DNA of 64,000 nt from Platycnemis pennipes (taxonomy: Eukaryota; Arthropoda; Insecta; Odonata; Platycnemididae), in contig OW121858.1 in assembly GCA_933228895.1 (NCBI GenBank), positions 34,929,859-34,993,858 on the forward strand, in the 5' to 3' direction. The stretch's first letter is position 1. Each line of letters starts with the position of its first letter. Both the position numbers and the translations under genes were made by a program. Under the pieces are notes generated by a model. That model was not told the origin of the DNA, did no database searches, and saw nothing but the letters and a program-made list of their open reading frames with translations. Below are positions 12,101-23,836 of this stretch, piece after piece.

Positions 12101-15100
12101 GACGCATAGCAATGAAGGACTAAAATGAAATGGTTTGTGAGTTATTTCACTTTTCCTCAAGGGAACTAATTAGTATTCATCGTGGAAATGGTCGATCTAC
12201 ATGATCCCTCAAGAACAAGTAAATTTTCTTATTTAAAGGAAGTTTTGGTTAGTTTGTAATTTTAGGCCGAATAATGCACTCTCACGGAGACGCATAGCAA
12301 TGAAGGACTAAAATGAAATGGTTTGTGAGTTATTTCACTTTTCCCTAGGGTAAGTAATTAGTACTCATCGTGGAAAGGGTCGACCTACATGATCCCTCAG
12401 GAACAAGAAAATTTTCTTATTTAAAGGAAGTCTTTGGTTAGTTTGTAATTTTAAGCAGAATAAAGCACTCTCCTGGAGACGCAAAGCAATGAAGGACTAA
12501 AATGAAATGGTTTGTGAGTTATTTCACTTTTCCCTAGGGGAACTAATTAGTACTCATAGTGGAAAGGGTCGACCTACATGATCCCTCAAGAACAAGAAAA
12601 TTTTCTTATTTAAAGGAAGTCTTTGGTTTGTTTGTAATTTTAAGCAGAATTAAGCACTCTCCTGGAGACGCATAGCAATGAAGGACTAAAATAAAATGGT
12701 TTGTGAGTTATTTCACTTTTCCCTAAGGGAACTAATTAGTACTCATCGTGGAAAAGGTCGACCTACATGATCCCTCTAGAACAAGAAAATTTTTTTATTT
12801 AAAGGAAGTCTTTGGTTTGTTTGTAATTTTAAGCAGAATTAAGCACTCTCCTCGAGACGCATAGCAATGAAGGACTAAAATGAAATGGTTTGTGAGTTAT
12901 TTCACTTTTCCTTAAGGGAACTAATTAGTACTCATCGTGGAAAGGGTCGACCTACATGATCCCTCAAGAACAAGAAAATTTTCTTATTTAAAGGAAGTCT
13001 TTGGATAGTTTGTAATTTTAAGCAGAATAATGCACACTCTTGGAGACGCATAGCAATGAAGGACTAAAATGAAATGGTTTGTGAGTTATTTCACTTTTTC
13101 CTAGAGGAACTAATAAGTACTCATCGTGGAAAGGGTCGACCTACATGCTTCCTCAAGAACAAGAAAATTTTCTTATTTAAAGGAAGTCTTTGGTTTGTTT
13201 GTAATTTTAAGCAGAAATAAGCATTCTCCTGGAGACGCATAGCAATGAAGGACTAAAATGAATAGGTTTGTGAGTTATTTCACTTTTCCCCCATGGGAAC
13301 TATTTAGTACTCATCGTGGAAAGGGTCGACCTACATGATCCCTCAAGAATAAGAAAATTTTCTTATTTAAAGGAAGTCTTTGGTTAGTTTGTAATTTTAA
13401 GCAGAATTAAGCACTCTCCTGGAGACGCAAAGCAATGAAGGACTAAAATGAAATGGTTTGTGAGTTATTTCACTTTTCCCTAGAGGAACTAATTAGTACT
13501 CATCGTGGAAAGGGTCGACCTACATGATCCCTCAAGAACAAGAAAATTTCCTTTTTTAAAGGAAGTCTTTGGTTCGTTTGTAATTTTAAGCAGAATTAAG
13601 CACTCTCCTGGAGACGCATAGCAATGAAGGACTAAAATGAAATGGTTTGTGAGTTATTTCACTTTTCCGTAGGGGAAATAATTAGTACTCATCGTGGAAT
13701 GGGTCGACCTACATGATCCCCCAAGAACAAGAAAATTTTCTTATTAAAAGGAAGTATTTGGTTAGTTTGTAATTTTAAGCAGAATTAAGCACTCTCCTGG
13801 AGATGCATAGCAATGAAGGACTAAAATGAAATGGTTTGTGAGTTATATCACTTCTCCCTGGGGGAACTAATTAGTACTCATCGTGTAAAAGGTCGACCTA
13901 CATGATCCCTCAAGAACAAGAAAAGTTTATTATTTAAAGGAAGTCTTTGGTTAGTTTGTAATTTTAAGCAGAATTAAGCACTCTCATGTAGACGCATAGC
14001 AATGAAGGATTAAAATGAAATGGTTTGTGAGTTATTTCACTTTTCCCGCAGGGGAACTAAATAGTACTCATCGTCGAAAGGGTCGATCTACATGATCCCT
14101 CAAGAATAAGAAAATGTCTTATTTAAAGGAAGTCTTTGGTTAGTTTGTAATTTTAAGCAGAATTATGCACTCTCCTGGAGACGCATAGCAATGAAGGACT
14201 AAAATGAAATGGTTTGTGAGTTATTTCACTTTTCCTCAGGGGAACTAATTAGTATTCATCGTGGAAATGGTCGACCTACATGATCCCTCAAGAACAAGTA
14301 AATTATCTTATTTAAAGGAAGTTTTGGTTAGTTTGTAATTTTAAGCCGAATAATGCACTCTCACGGAGACGCATAGCAATGAAGGACTAAAATGAAATGG
14401 TTTTTGAGTTATTTCACTTTTCCCTAGGGGAACTAATTAGTACTCATCGTGGAAAGGGTCGACCTACATGATCCCTCAAGAACAAGAAAATTTTCTTATT
14501 TAAAGGAAGTCTTTGGTTAGTTTGTAATATTAAGCAGAATTAAGCACTCTCCTGGTGACACATATCAATGAAGGACTAAAATGACATGGTTTGTGAGTTA
14601 TATTACTTTTCCCTAGGCGAACTAATTAGTACTCATCGTGGAAAGGGTCGAACTACATGATCCCTCAAGAACAAGAAAATTTTTTTATTAAAAGGAAGTA
14701 TTTGGTTAGTTTGTAATTTTAAGCAGAATAAAGCACTCTCCTGGAGACGCAAAGCAATGAAGGACTAAAATGAAATGGTTTGTGAGTTATTTCACTTTTC
14801 CCGCAGGGGAACTAATTAGTACTCATCGTGCAAAGGGTCAACCTACATGATCCCTCAAGAACAAGAAAATTTTCTTATTTTAAGGAAGTCTTTGGTTAGT
14901 TTGTAATTTTAAGCAGAATTAAGCACTCTCCTGGAGACGCAAAGCAATGAAGGACTAAAATGAAATGGTTTGTGAGTTATTTACTTTTCCCTAGGGGAAC
15001 TAATTAGTACTCATCGTGGAAAGGGTCGACCTACATGATCCCTCAAGTACAAGTAAATTTTCTTATTTAAAGGAAGTTTTGGTTAGTTTGTAATTTTAAG

Positions 15101-17185
15101 CAGAATAAAGCACTCTCCTGGAGACGCAAAGCAATGAAGGACTAAAATGAAATGGTTTGTGAGTTATTTTACTTTTCCCTAGGGGAACTAATTAGTAGTC
15201 ATCGTGGAAAGGGTCGACCTAAATGATCCCTCAAGAACAAGAAAATTTTCTTATTTAAAGGAAGTCTTTGGTTAGTTTGTAATTTTAAGCAGAATTAAGC
15301 ACTCTCCTGGAGACGCATAGCAATGAAGGACTAAAATGAAATGGTTTGTGAGTTATTTCACTTTTCCCTAGGGGAACTAATTAGTACTCATCGTGGAAAG
15401 GGTCGACCTACATGATCCCTCAAAAACAAGAAAATTTTCTTATTTAAAGGAAGTCTTTGGTTAGTTTGTAATTTTAAGCAGAATTAAGCACTCTCCTGGA
15501 GACGCATAGCAATGAAGGACTAAAATGAAATGGTTTGTGTGTTATTTCACTTTTCCCTAGGGGAACTAATTAGTACTCATCGTGGAAAGGGTCGACCTAC
15601 ATGATCCCTCAAGAACAAGAAAATTTTCTTATATAAGGAGATCTTTGGTTAGTTTGTAATTTTATGCAGAATAAAGCACTCTCCTGGAGACGCATGGCAA
15701 TGAATGACTAAAATGAGATTGTTTGTGAGTTATTTCACTTTTCCCTAGGGGAACTACTTAGTACTCATCGTGGAAAGGGTCGACCTACATGATCCCTCAA
15801 GAACAAGAAAATTTTCCTAATTAAACGAAGTCTTTGGTTACTTTGTAATTTTAAGCAGAATAAAGCACTCTCCTGGAGACGCATAGCAATGAAGGACTAA
15901 AATGAAATGGTTTGTGAGTTATTTCACTTTTCCCTAGGGGAACTAATTAGTACTCATCGTGGAAAGGGTCGACCTACATGATCCCTCAAGAACAAGAAAA
16001 TTTTCTTATTTAAAGGAGATCTTTGGTTAGTTTGTAATTTTAAGCAGAATAAAGCACTCTCCTGGAGACGCATAGCAATGAAGGACTAAAATGAAATGGT
16101 TTGTGAGTTATTTCACTTTTCCCTAGGGGAAATAATTAGTACTCATCGTGGAAAGGGTCGTCCTACATGATCCCTCAAGAACAAGAAAATGTTCTTATTT
16201 AAAGGAAGTCTTTGGCTAGTTTGTAATTTTATGCAGAATAAAGCACTCTCCTGGTAACGCATAGCAATGAAGGACTAAAATGAAATGGTTTGTGAGTTAT
16301 TTCACTTTTCCCTAGGGCAACTAATTAGTACTCATCGTGGAAAGGGTCGACCTACATGATCCCTCAAGAACAAAAAAATTTTCTATTTTAAAGGAAGTCT
16401 TTGGTTAGTTTGTAATTTTAAGCAGAATTAAGCACTCTCCTGGAGACGCATAGCAATGAAGGACTAAAATGAAATGGTTTGTGAGTTATTTCACTTTTCC
16501 CTAAGGGAACTAATTAGTACTCATCGTAGAAAGGGTCGACCTTCATGATCCCTCAAGAACAAGTAAATTTTCTTTTTTAAAGGAAGTTTTGGTTAGTTTG
16601 TAATTTTAAGCCGAATAATGCACTCTCACGGAGACGCATAGCAATGAAGGACTAAAATGAAATGGTTTGTGAGTTATTTCACTTTTCCCTATGGGAAGTA
16701 ACTAGTACTCATCGTGGAAAGGGTCGACCTACATGATCCCTCAAGAACAAGAAAATTTTCTTATTTAAAGGAAGTCTTTGGTTAGTTTGTAACTTTAAGC
16801 AGAATAAAGCACTCTCCTGGAGACGCAAATCAATGAAGGACTAAAATGAAATGGTTTGTGAGTTATTTCACTTTTCCCTAGGGGAACTAATTAGTACTCT
16901 ACGTGGAAAGGGTCGACCTACATGATCCCTCAAGAACAAGAAAATTTTCTTATTTAAAGGAAGTCTTTGGTTTGTTTGTAATTTTAAGCAGAATTAAGCA
17001 CTCACCTGGAGACGCATAGCAATGAATGACTAAAATGAAATGGTTTGTGAGTTATTTCACTTTTCCTCAAGGGAACTAATTAGTACTCATCGTGGAAAGG
17101 GTCGACCTACATGATCCCTCAAGAACAAGAAAATTTTCTTATTTAAAGGAAGTCTTTGGTTAGTTTGTAATTTTAAGCAGAATTA

Positions 17186-17752
17186 AGCACTCTCCTGGAG
17201 ACGCATAGCAATGAAGGACTAAAATGAAATGGTTTGTGAGTTATATCACTTTTCCCTGGGGGAACTAATTAGTACTCATCGTGGAAAAGATCGACCTACA
17301 TGATACCTCAAGAACAAGAAAAGTTTATTATTTAAAGGAAGTCTTTGGTTAGTTTGTAATTTTAAGCAGAATAATGCACACTCTTGGAGACGCATAGCAA
17401 TGGAGGACTAAAATGAAATGGTTTGTGAGTTATTTCACTTTTTCCTAGAGGAACTAACTAGTACTCATCGTGGAAAGGGTCGACCTACATGATCCGTCAA
17501 GAACAAGAAAAATTTCTTATTTAAAGGAGTCTTTGGTTGGCTTGTAATTTTAAGCAGAATTAAGCACTCTCCTGAAGACGCATAGCAATGAAGGACTACA
17601 ATGAAATGGTTTGTAAGTTATTTCACTTTTCCCTATGAGGAACTAATTAGTACTCATCGTGGAAAGGGTCGACCTACATGATCCCTCAAAAACAAGAAAA
17701 TTTTCTTATTTAAAGGAAATCTTTGGTTAGTTTGTAATTTTAAGCAGATATA
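17186..17752 (+). repeat. E-C-D three-monomer module
   Basis: Three monomer types in fixed order. E has TTATATCAC, CCCTGGGGGAAC, GGAAAAG and GAAAAGTTTATTATT. C starts GCACACTCTTGG and has TTTCCTAGAGG, ATCCGTCAAG, GAAAAATTTC and a shortened GGAGTCTTTGGTTGGC. D starts CTGAAGACGC and has CCCTATGAGG. The trio recurs at about 6.60-7.17, 19.46-20.02, 22.67-23.24, 33.06-33.62, 39.30-39.86, 51.02-51.58, 52.9-53.5 and 59.72-60.29 kb. At 31.2-31.5 kb, D has been deleted. Elsewhere in the left zone E is followed by a CTGTAGACGC monomer instead, so the module is a derived linkage. Confidence 0.8.
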
Positions 17753-20620
17753 AGCACTCTCCTGGAGACGCATAGCAATGAGGGACTAAAATGAAATGGT
17801 TTGTGAGTTATTTCACTTTTCCCCCAAGGGAACTAATTAGTACTCCTCGTGGTAAAGGTCGACCTACATGATTCCTCAAGAATAAGAAAATTTTCTTATT
17901 TAAAGGAAGTCTTTGGTTAGTTTGTAATTTTAAGCAGAATTAAGCATTCTCCTGGAGACGCATAGCAATGAGGGACTAAAATGAAATGGTTTGTGAGTTA
18001 TTTCACTTTTCCCCCAAGGGAACTAATAAGTACTCATCGTGGTAAGGGTCGACCTACATGATCCCTCAAGAATAAGAAAATTTTCTTATTTAAAGGAAGT
18101 CTTTGGTTAGTTTGTAATTTTAAGCAGAATTAAGCACTCTACTGGAGACGCATAGCAATGAGGGACTAAAGTGAAATGGTTTGTGAGTTATTTCACTTTT
18201 CCCCCAAGGGAACTAATTAGTACTCATCGTGGAAAGGGTCGACCTACATGATCCCTCAAGAACAAGAAAATTTTCTTATTTAAAGGAAGTCTTTGGTTAG
18301 TTTGTAATTTTAAGCAGAATTAAGCACTCTCCTGGAGACGCATAGCAATGAAGGACTAAAATGAAATGGTTTGTGAGTTATTTCACTTTTCCCTAGGGGA
18401 ACTAATTAGTACTCATCGTGGACAGGGTCGACCTACATGATCCCTCAGGAACAAGAAAATTTTCTTATTTAAAGGAAGTCTTTGGTTAGTTTGTAATTTT
18501 AAGCAGAATTAAGCACTCTCCTGGAGACGCATAGCAATGAAGAACTAAAATGAAATGGTTTGTGAGTTATTTCACTTTTCCTTAGGGGAACCAATTAGTA
18601 GTCATCGTGGAAAGGGTCGACCAACATAATTTCTCAAGAACAAGAAAATTTTCTTATTTAAAGGAAGTCTTTGGTTAGTTTGTAATTTTAAGCAGAATTA
18701 GGCACTCTCCTGGAGACGCAAAGCAATGAAGGATTAAAATGAAATGGTTTGTGAGTTATTTCACTTTTCCCTTGGGGAACTAATTAGTACTCATCGTGGA
18801 AAGGGTCGACCTACATGATCCCTCAAGAACAAGAAAATTTTCTATTTTAAAGGAAGTCTTTGGTTAGTTTGTAATTTTAAGCAGAATTAAGCACTTTCCT
18901 GGAGACGCATAGCAATGAAGGTCTAAAATGAAATGGTTTGTGAGTTATTTCACTTTTCCCTAGGGGAACTAATTAGTAGTCATCGTGGAAAGGGTCGACC
19001 AACATAATTTCTCAAGAACAAGAAAATTTTCTTATTTAAAGGAAGTCTTTGGTTAGTTTGTAATTTTAAGCAGAATTAAGCACTCTCCTGGAGACGCATA
19101 GCAATGAAGGACTAAAATGAAATGGTTTGTGTGTTATTTCACTTTTCCCTAGGGGAACTAATTAGTACTCATCGTGGAAAGGGTCGACCTACATGATCCC
19201 TCAAAAACAAGAAAATTTTCTTATTTAAAGGAAGTCTTTGGTTAGTTTGTAATTTTAAGCAGAAGTAAGCACTCTCCTGGAGACGCATAGCAATGAAGGA
19301 CTAAAATGAAATGGTTTGTGAGTTATTTCACTTTTCCCTTAGGGAACTAATTAGTACTCATCGTAGAAAGGGTCGACCTACATGATCCCTCAAGAACAAG
19401 AAAATTTTCTTATTTAAAGGAAGTCTTTGGTTAGTTTGTAATTTTAAGCAGAATTAAGCACTCTCCTGGAGACGCATAGCAATGAAGGACTAAAATAAAA
19501 TGGTTTGTGAGTTATATCACTTTTCCCTGGGGGAACTAATTAGTACTCATCGTGGAAAAGGTCGACCTACATGATCCCTCAAAAACAAGAAAAGTTTATT
19601 ATTTAAAGGAAGTCTTTCGTTAGTTTGTAATTTTAAGCAGAATAATGCACACTCTTGGAGACGCATAGCAATGGAGGAATAAAATGAAATGGCTTGTGAG
19701 TTATTTCACTTTTTCCTAGAGGAACTAATTAGTACTCATCGTGGAAAGGGTCGACCTACATGATCCGTCAAGAACAAGAAAAATTTCTTATTTAAGGAGT
19801 CTTTGGTTGGCTTGTAATTTTAAGCAGAATTAAGCACTCTCCTGAAGACGCATAGCAATGAAGGACTAAAATGCAATGGTTTGTGAGTTATTTCACTTTT
19901 CCCTATGAGGAACTAATTAGTACTCATCGTGGAAAGGGTCGACCTACATGATCCCTCAAGAACAAGAAAATTTTCTTATTTAAAGGAAGTCTTTGGTTAG
20001 TTTGTAATTTTAAGCAGAATTAAGCACTCTCCTGGAGACGCATAGCAATGAGGGACTAAAATGAAATGGTTTGTGAGTTATTTCATTTTCCCCCAAGGGA
20101 ACTAATTAGTACTCATCGTGGAAAGGGTCGACCTACATGATCCCTCAAGAACAAGAAAATTTTCTTATTTAAAGGAAGTCTTGGGTTAGTTTGTAATTTT
20201 AAGCAGAATTAAGCACTCTCCTGGAGACGCATAGCAATGAGGGACTAAAATGAAATGGTTTGTGAGTTATTTCACTTTTCCCACAAGGGAACTAATTAGT
20301 ACTCATCGTGGTAAGGGTCGACCTACATGATCCCTCAAGAATAAGAAAATTTTCTTATTTAAAGGAAGTCTTTGGTTAGTTTGTAATTTTAAGCAGAATT
20401 AAGCACTCTCCTGGAGACGCATAGCAATGAAGGACTAAAATGAAATGGTTTGTAAGTTATTTCACTTTTCCCTAGAGGAACCAATAAGTACTCATCGTGG
20501 AAAGGGTCGACCTACATGATCCCTCAAGAACAAGAAAATTTTCATATTTAAAGGAAGTCTTTGGTTAGTTTGTAATTTTAAGCAGAATTAAGCACTCTCC
20601 TGGAGACGCATAGCAATGAA
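17405..20620 (+). repeat. 17-monomer HOR, copy 1 (3,216 bp)
   Basis: Diagnostic variants recur 3,216 bp later: AGCATTCTCC at 17,943 and 21,159, GGACAGGG at about 18,420 and 21,636, and TTTTCATATTTAAAGG at about 20,540 and 23,756. The only substitution I noticed between the copies is GGATTAAAAT near 18,730 against GGACTAAAAT in copy 2. The left boundary is set by the switch from a TGGAGGAC monomer at about 17,400, whose counterpart at 20,617 reads TGAAGGAC. The unit contains the ordered E-C-D module at 19,457-20,022. The near identity implies a very recent duplication or recent conversion. Confidence 0.88.
17881..17900. other. 20-bp perfect dyad in the GAATAAG monomer type
   Basis: In monomers reading AAGAATAAG in place of AAGAACAAG, the 14-bp dyad extends to AATAAGAAAATTTTCTTATT, a perfect 20-bp palindrome. 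Further copies lie at 18,071-18,090 and 21,097-21,116, and in the many other GAATAAG monomers (for example near 20,340, 24,877, 37,730, 40,375, 43,020, 55,876 and 60,413). The same monomers usually carry CCCCCAAGGG or CCCACAAGGG at positions 69-78, GAGGGAC near position 29 and GTGGTAAGGG near position 97, so the change belongs to a defined monomer type and not to scattered mutation. Confidence 0.85.
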
Positions 20621-23600
20621 GGACTAAAATGAAATGGTTTGTGAGTTATTTCACTTTTTCCTAGAGGAACTAACTAGTACTCATCGTGGAAAGGGTCGAC
20701 CTACATGATCCGTCAAGAACAAGAAAAATTTCTTATTTAAAGGAGTCTTTGGTTGGCTTGTAATTTTAAGCAGAATTAAGCACTCTCCTGAAGACGCATA
20801 GCAATGAAGGACTACAATGAAATGGTTTGTAAGTTATTTCACTTTTCCCTATGAGGAACTAATTAGTACTCATCGTGGAAAGGGTCGACCTACATGATCC
20901 CTCAAAAACAAGAAAATTTTCTTATTTAAAGGAAATCTTTGGTTAGTTTGTAATTTTAAGCAGATATAAGCACTCTCCTGGAGACGCATAGCAATGAGGG
21001 ACTAAAATGAAATGGTTTGTGAGTTATTTCACTTTTCCCCCAAGGGAACTAATTAGTACTCCTCGTGGTAAAGGTCGACCTACATGATTCCTCAAGAATA
21101 AGAAAATTTTCTTATTTAAAGGAAGTCTTTGGTTAGTTTGTAATTTTAAGCAGAATTAAGCATTCTCCTGGAGACGCATAGCAATGAGGGACTAAAATGA
21201 AATGGTTTGTGAGTTATTTCACTTTTCCCCCAAGGGAACTAATAAGTACTCATCGTGGTAAGGGTCGACCTACATGATCCCTCAAGAATAAGAAAATTTT
21301 CTTATTTAAAGGAAGTCTTTGGTTAGTTTGTAATTTTAAGCAGAATTAAGCACTCTACTGGAGACGCATAGCAATGAGGGACTAAAGTGAAATGGTTTGT
21401 GAGTTATTTCACTTTTCCCCCAAGGGAACTAATTAGTACTCATCGTGGAAAGGGTCGACCTACATGATCCCTCAAGAACAAGAAAATTTTCTTATTTAAA
21501 GGAAGTCTTTGGTTAGTTTGTAATTTTAAGCAGAATTAAGCACTCTCCTGGAGACGCATAGCAATGAAGGACTAAAATGAAATGGTTTGTGAGTTATTTC
21601 ACTTTTCCCTAGGGGAACTAATTAGTACTCATCGTGGACAGGGTCGACCTACATGATCCCTCAGGAACAAGAAAATTTTCTTATTTAAAGGAAGTCTTTG
21701 GTTAGTTTGTAATTTTAAGCAGAATTAAGCACTCTCCTGGAGACGCATAGCAATGAAGAACTAAAATGAAATGGTTTGTGAGTTATTTCACTTTTCCTTA
21801 GGGGAACCAATTAGTAGTCATCGTGGAAAGGGTCGACCAACATAATTTCTCAAGAACAAGAAAATTTTCTTATTTAAAGGAAGTCTTTGGTTAGTTTGTA
21901 ATTTTAAGCAGAATTAGGCACTCTCCTGGAGACGCAAAGCAATGAAGGACTAAAATGAAATGGTTTGTGAGTTATTTCACTTTTCCCTTGGGGAACTAAT
22001 TAGTACTCATCGTGGAAAGGGTCGACCTACATGATCCCTCAAGAACAAGAAAATTTTCTATTTTAAAGGAAGTCTTTGGTTAGTTTGTAATTTTAAGCAG
22101 AATTAAGCACTTTCCTGGAGACGCATAGCAATGAAGGTCTAAAATGAAATGGTTTGTGAGTTATTTCACTTTTCCCTAGGGGAACTAATTAGTAGTCATC
22201 GTGGAAAGGGTCGACCAACATAATTTCTCAAGAACAAGAAAATTTTCTTATTTAAAGGAAGTCTTTGGTTAGTTTGTAATTTTAAGCAGAATTAAGCACT
22301 CTCCTGGAGACGCATAGCAATGAAGGACTAAAATGAAATGGTTTGTGTGTTATTTCACTTTTCCCTAGGGGAACTAATTAGTACTCATCGTGGAAAGGGT
22401 CGACCTACATGATCCCTCAAAAACAAGAAAATTTTCTTATTTAAAGGAAGTCTTTGGTTAGTTTGTAATTTTAAGCAGAAGTAAGCACTCTCCTGGAGAC
22501 GCATAGCAATGAAGGACTAAAATGAAATGGTTTGTGAGTTATTTCACTTTTCCCTTAGGGAACTAATTAGTACTCATCGTAGAAAGGGTCGACCTACATG
22601 ATCCCTCAAGAACAAGAAAATTTTCTTATTTAAAGGAAGTCTTTGGTTAGTTTGTAATTTTAAGCAGAATTAAGCACTCTCCTGGAGACGCATAGCAATG
22701 AAGGACTAAAATAAAATGGTTTGTGAGTTATATCACTTTTCCCTGGGGGAACTAATTAGTACTCATCGTGGAAAAGGTCGACCTACATGATCCCTCAAAA
22801 ACAAGAAAAGTTTATTATTTAAAGGAAGTCTTTCGTTAGTTTGTAATTTTAAGCAGAATAATGCACACTCTTGGAGACGCATAGCAATGGAGGAATAAAA
22901 TGAAATGGCTTGTGAGTTATTTCACTTTTTCCTAGAGGAACTAATTAGTACTCATCGTGGAAAGGGTCGACCTACATGATCCGTCAAGAACAAGAAAAAT
23001 TTCTTATTTAAGGAGTCTTTGGTTGGCTTGTAATTTTAAGCAGAATTAAGCACTCTCCTGAAGACGCATAGCAATGAAGGACTAAAATGCAATGGTTTGT
23101 GAGTTATTTCACTTTTCCCTATGAGGAACTAATTAGTACTCATCGTGGAAAGGGTCGACCTACATGATCCCTCAAGAACAAGAAAATTTTCTTATTTAAA
23201 GGAAGTCTTTGGTTAGTTTGTAATTTTAAGCAGAATTAAGCACTCTCCTGGAGACGCATAGCAATGAGGGACTAAAATGAAATGGTTTGTGAGTTATTTC
23301 ATTTTCCCCCAAGGGAACTAATTAGTACTCATCGTGGAAAGGGTCGACCTACATGATCCCTCAAGAACAAGAAAATTTTCTTATTTAAAGGAAGTCTTGG
23401 GTTAGTTTGTAATTTTAAGCAGAATTAAGCACTCTCCTGGAGACGCATAGCAATGAGGGACTAAAATGAAATGGTTTGTGAGTTATTTCACTTTTCCCAC
23501 AAGGGAACTAATTAGTACTCATCGTGGTAAGGGTCGACCTACATGATCCCTCAAGAATAAGAAAATTTTCTTATTTAAAGGAAGTCTTTGGTTAGTTTGT

Positions 23601-23836
23601 AATTTTAAGCAGAATTAAGCACTCTCCTGGAGACGCATAGCAATGAAGGACTAAAATGAAATGGTTTGTAAGTTATTTCACTTTTCCCTAGAGGAACCAA
23701 TAAGTACTCATCGTGGAAAGGGTCGACCTACATGATCCCTCAAGAACAAGAAAATTTTCATATTTAAAGGAAGTCTTTGGTTAGTTTGTAATTTTAAGCA
23801 GAATTAAGCACTCTCCTGGAGACGCATAGCAATGAA
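20621..23836 (+). repeat. 17-monomer HOR, copy 2 (3,216 bp)
   Basis: This is the direct tandem copy of the preceding unit. It begins inside a hybrid monomer: the left part is an ordinary AGCACTCTCCTGG monomer, and the right part is the TTTCCTAGAGGAACTAACTAG monomer of copy 1. It ends before a monomer with GAGATATTTACTTTTCC (about 23,850), which takes the sequence out of the 3,216-bp periodicity. Related but non-identical derivatives occur at 31.5-34.2 kb and 51.2-54.3 kb; the GGACAGGG marker of these lies at about 32,028 and 52,631. Confidence 0.88.

Larger units (their letters stand above)
1..13451 (+). repeat. Left zone: heterogeneous satellite with weak HOR structure
   Basis: About 71 monomers showing the widest range of variants in the window, particularly at positions 69-78. 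Long near-identical copies are absent. Related stretches exist but differ by extra or missing monomers: about 1.5-2.6 kb resembles 7.55-8.46 kb (the marker CCCTGGCAG at 2,520 and 8,376 is 5,856 bp apart, 31 monomers), and 5.0-6.05 kb resembles 13.5-14.5 kb (the marker GTGGAATGGG at 5,194 and 13,694 is 8,500 bp apart, 45 monomers). GTGGAATGGG also occurs at 3,115, 8,781 and 11,049. I read this as an older or less recently homogenised part of the array. Confidence 0.75.
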
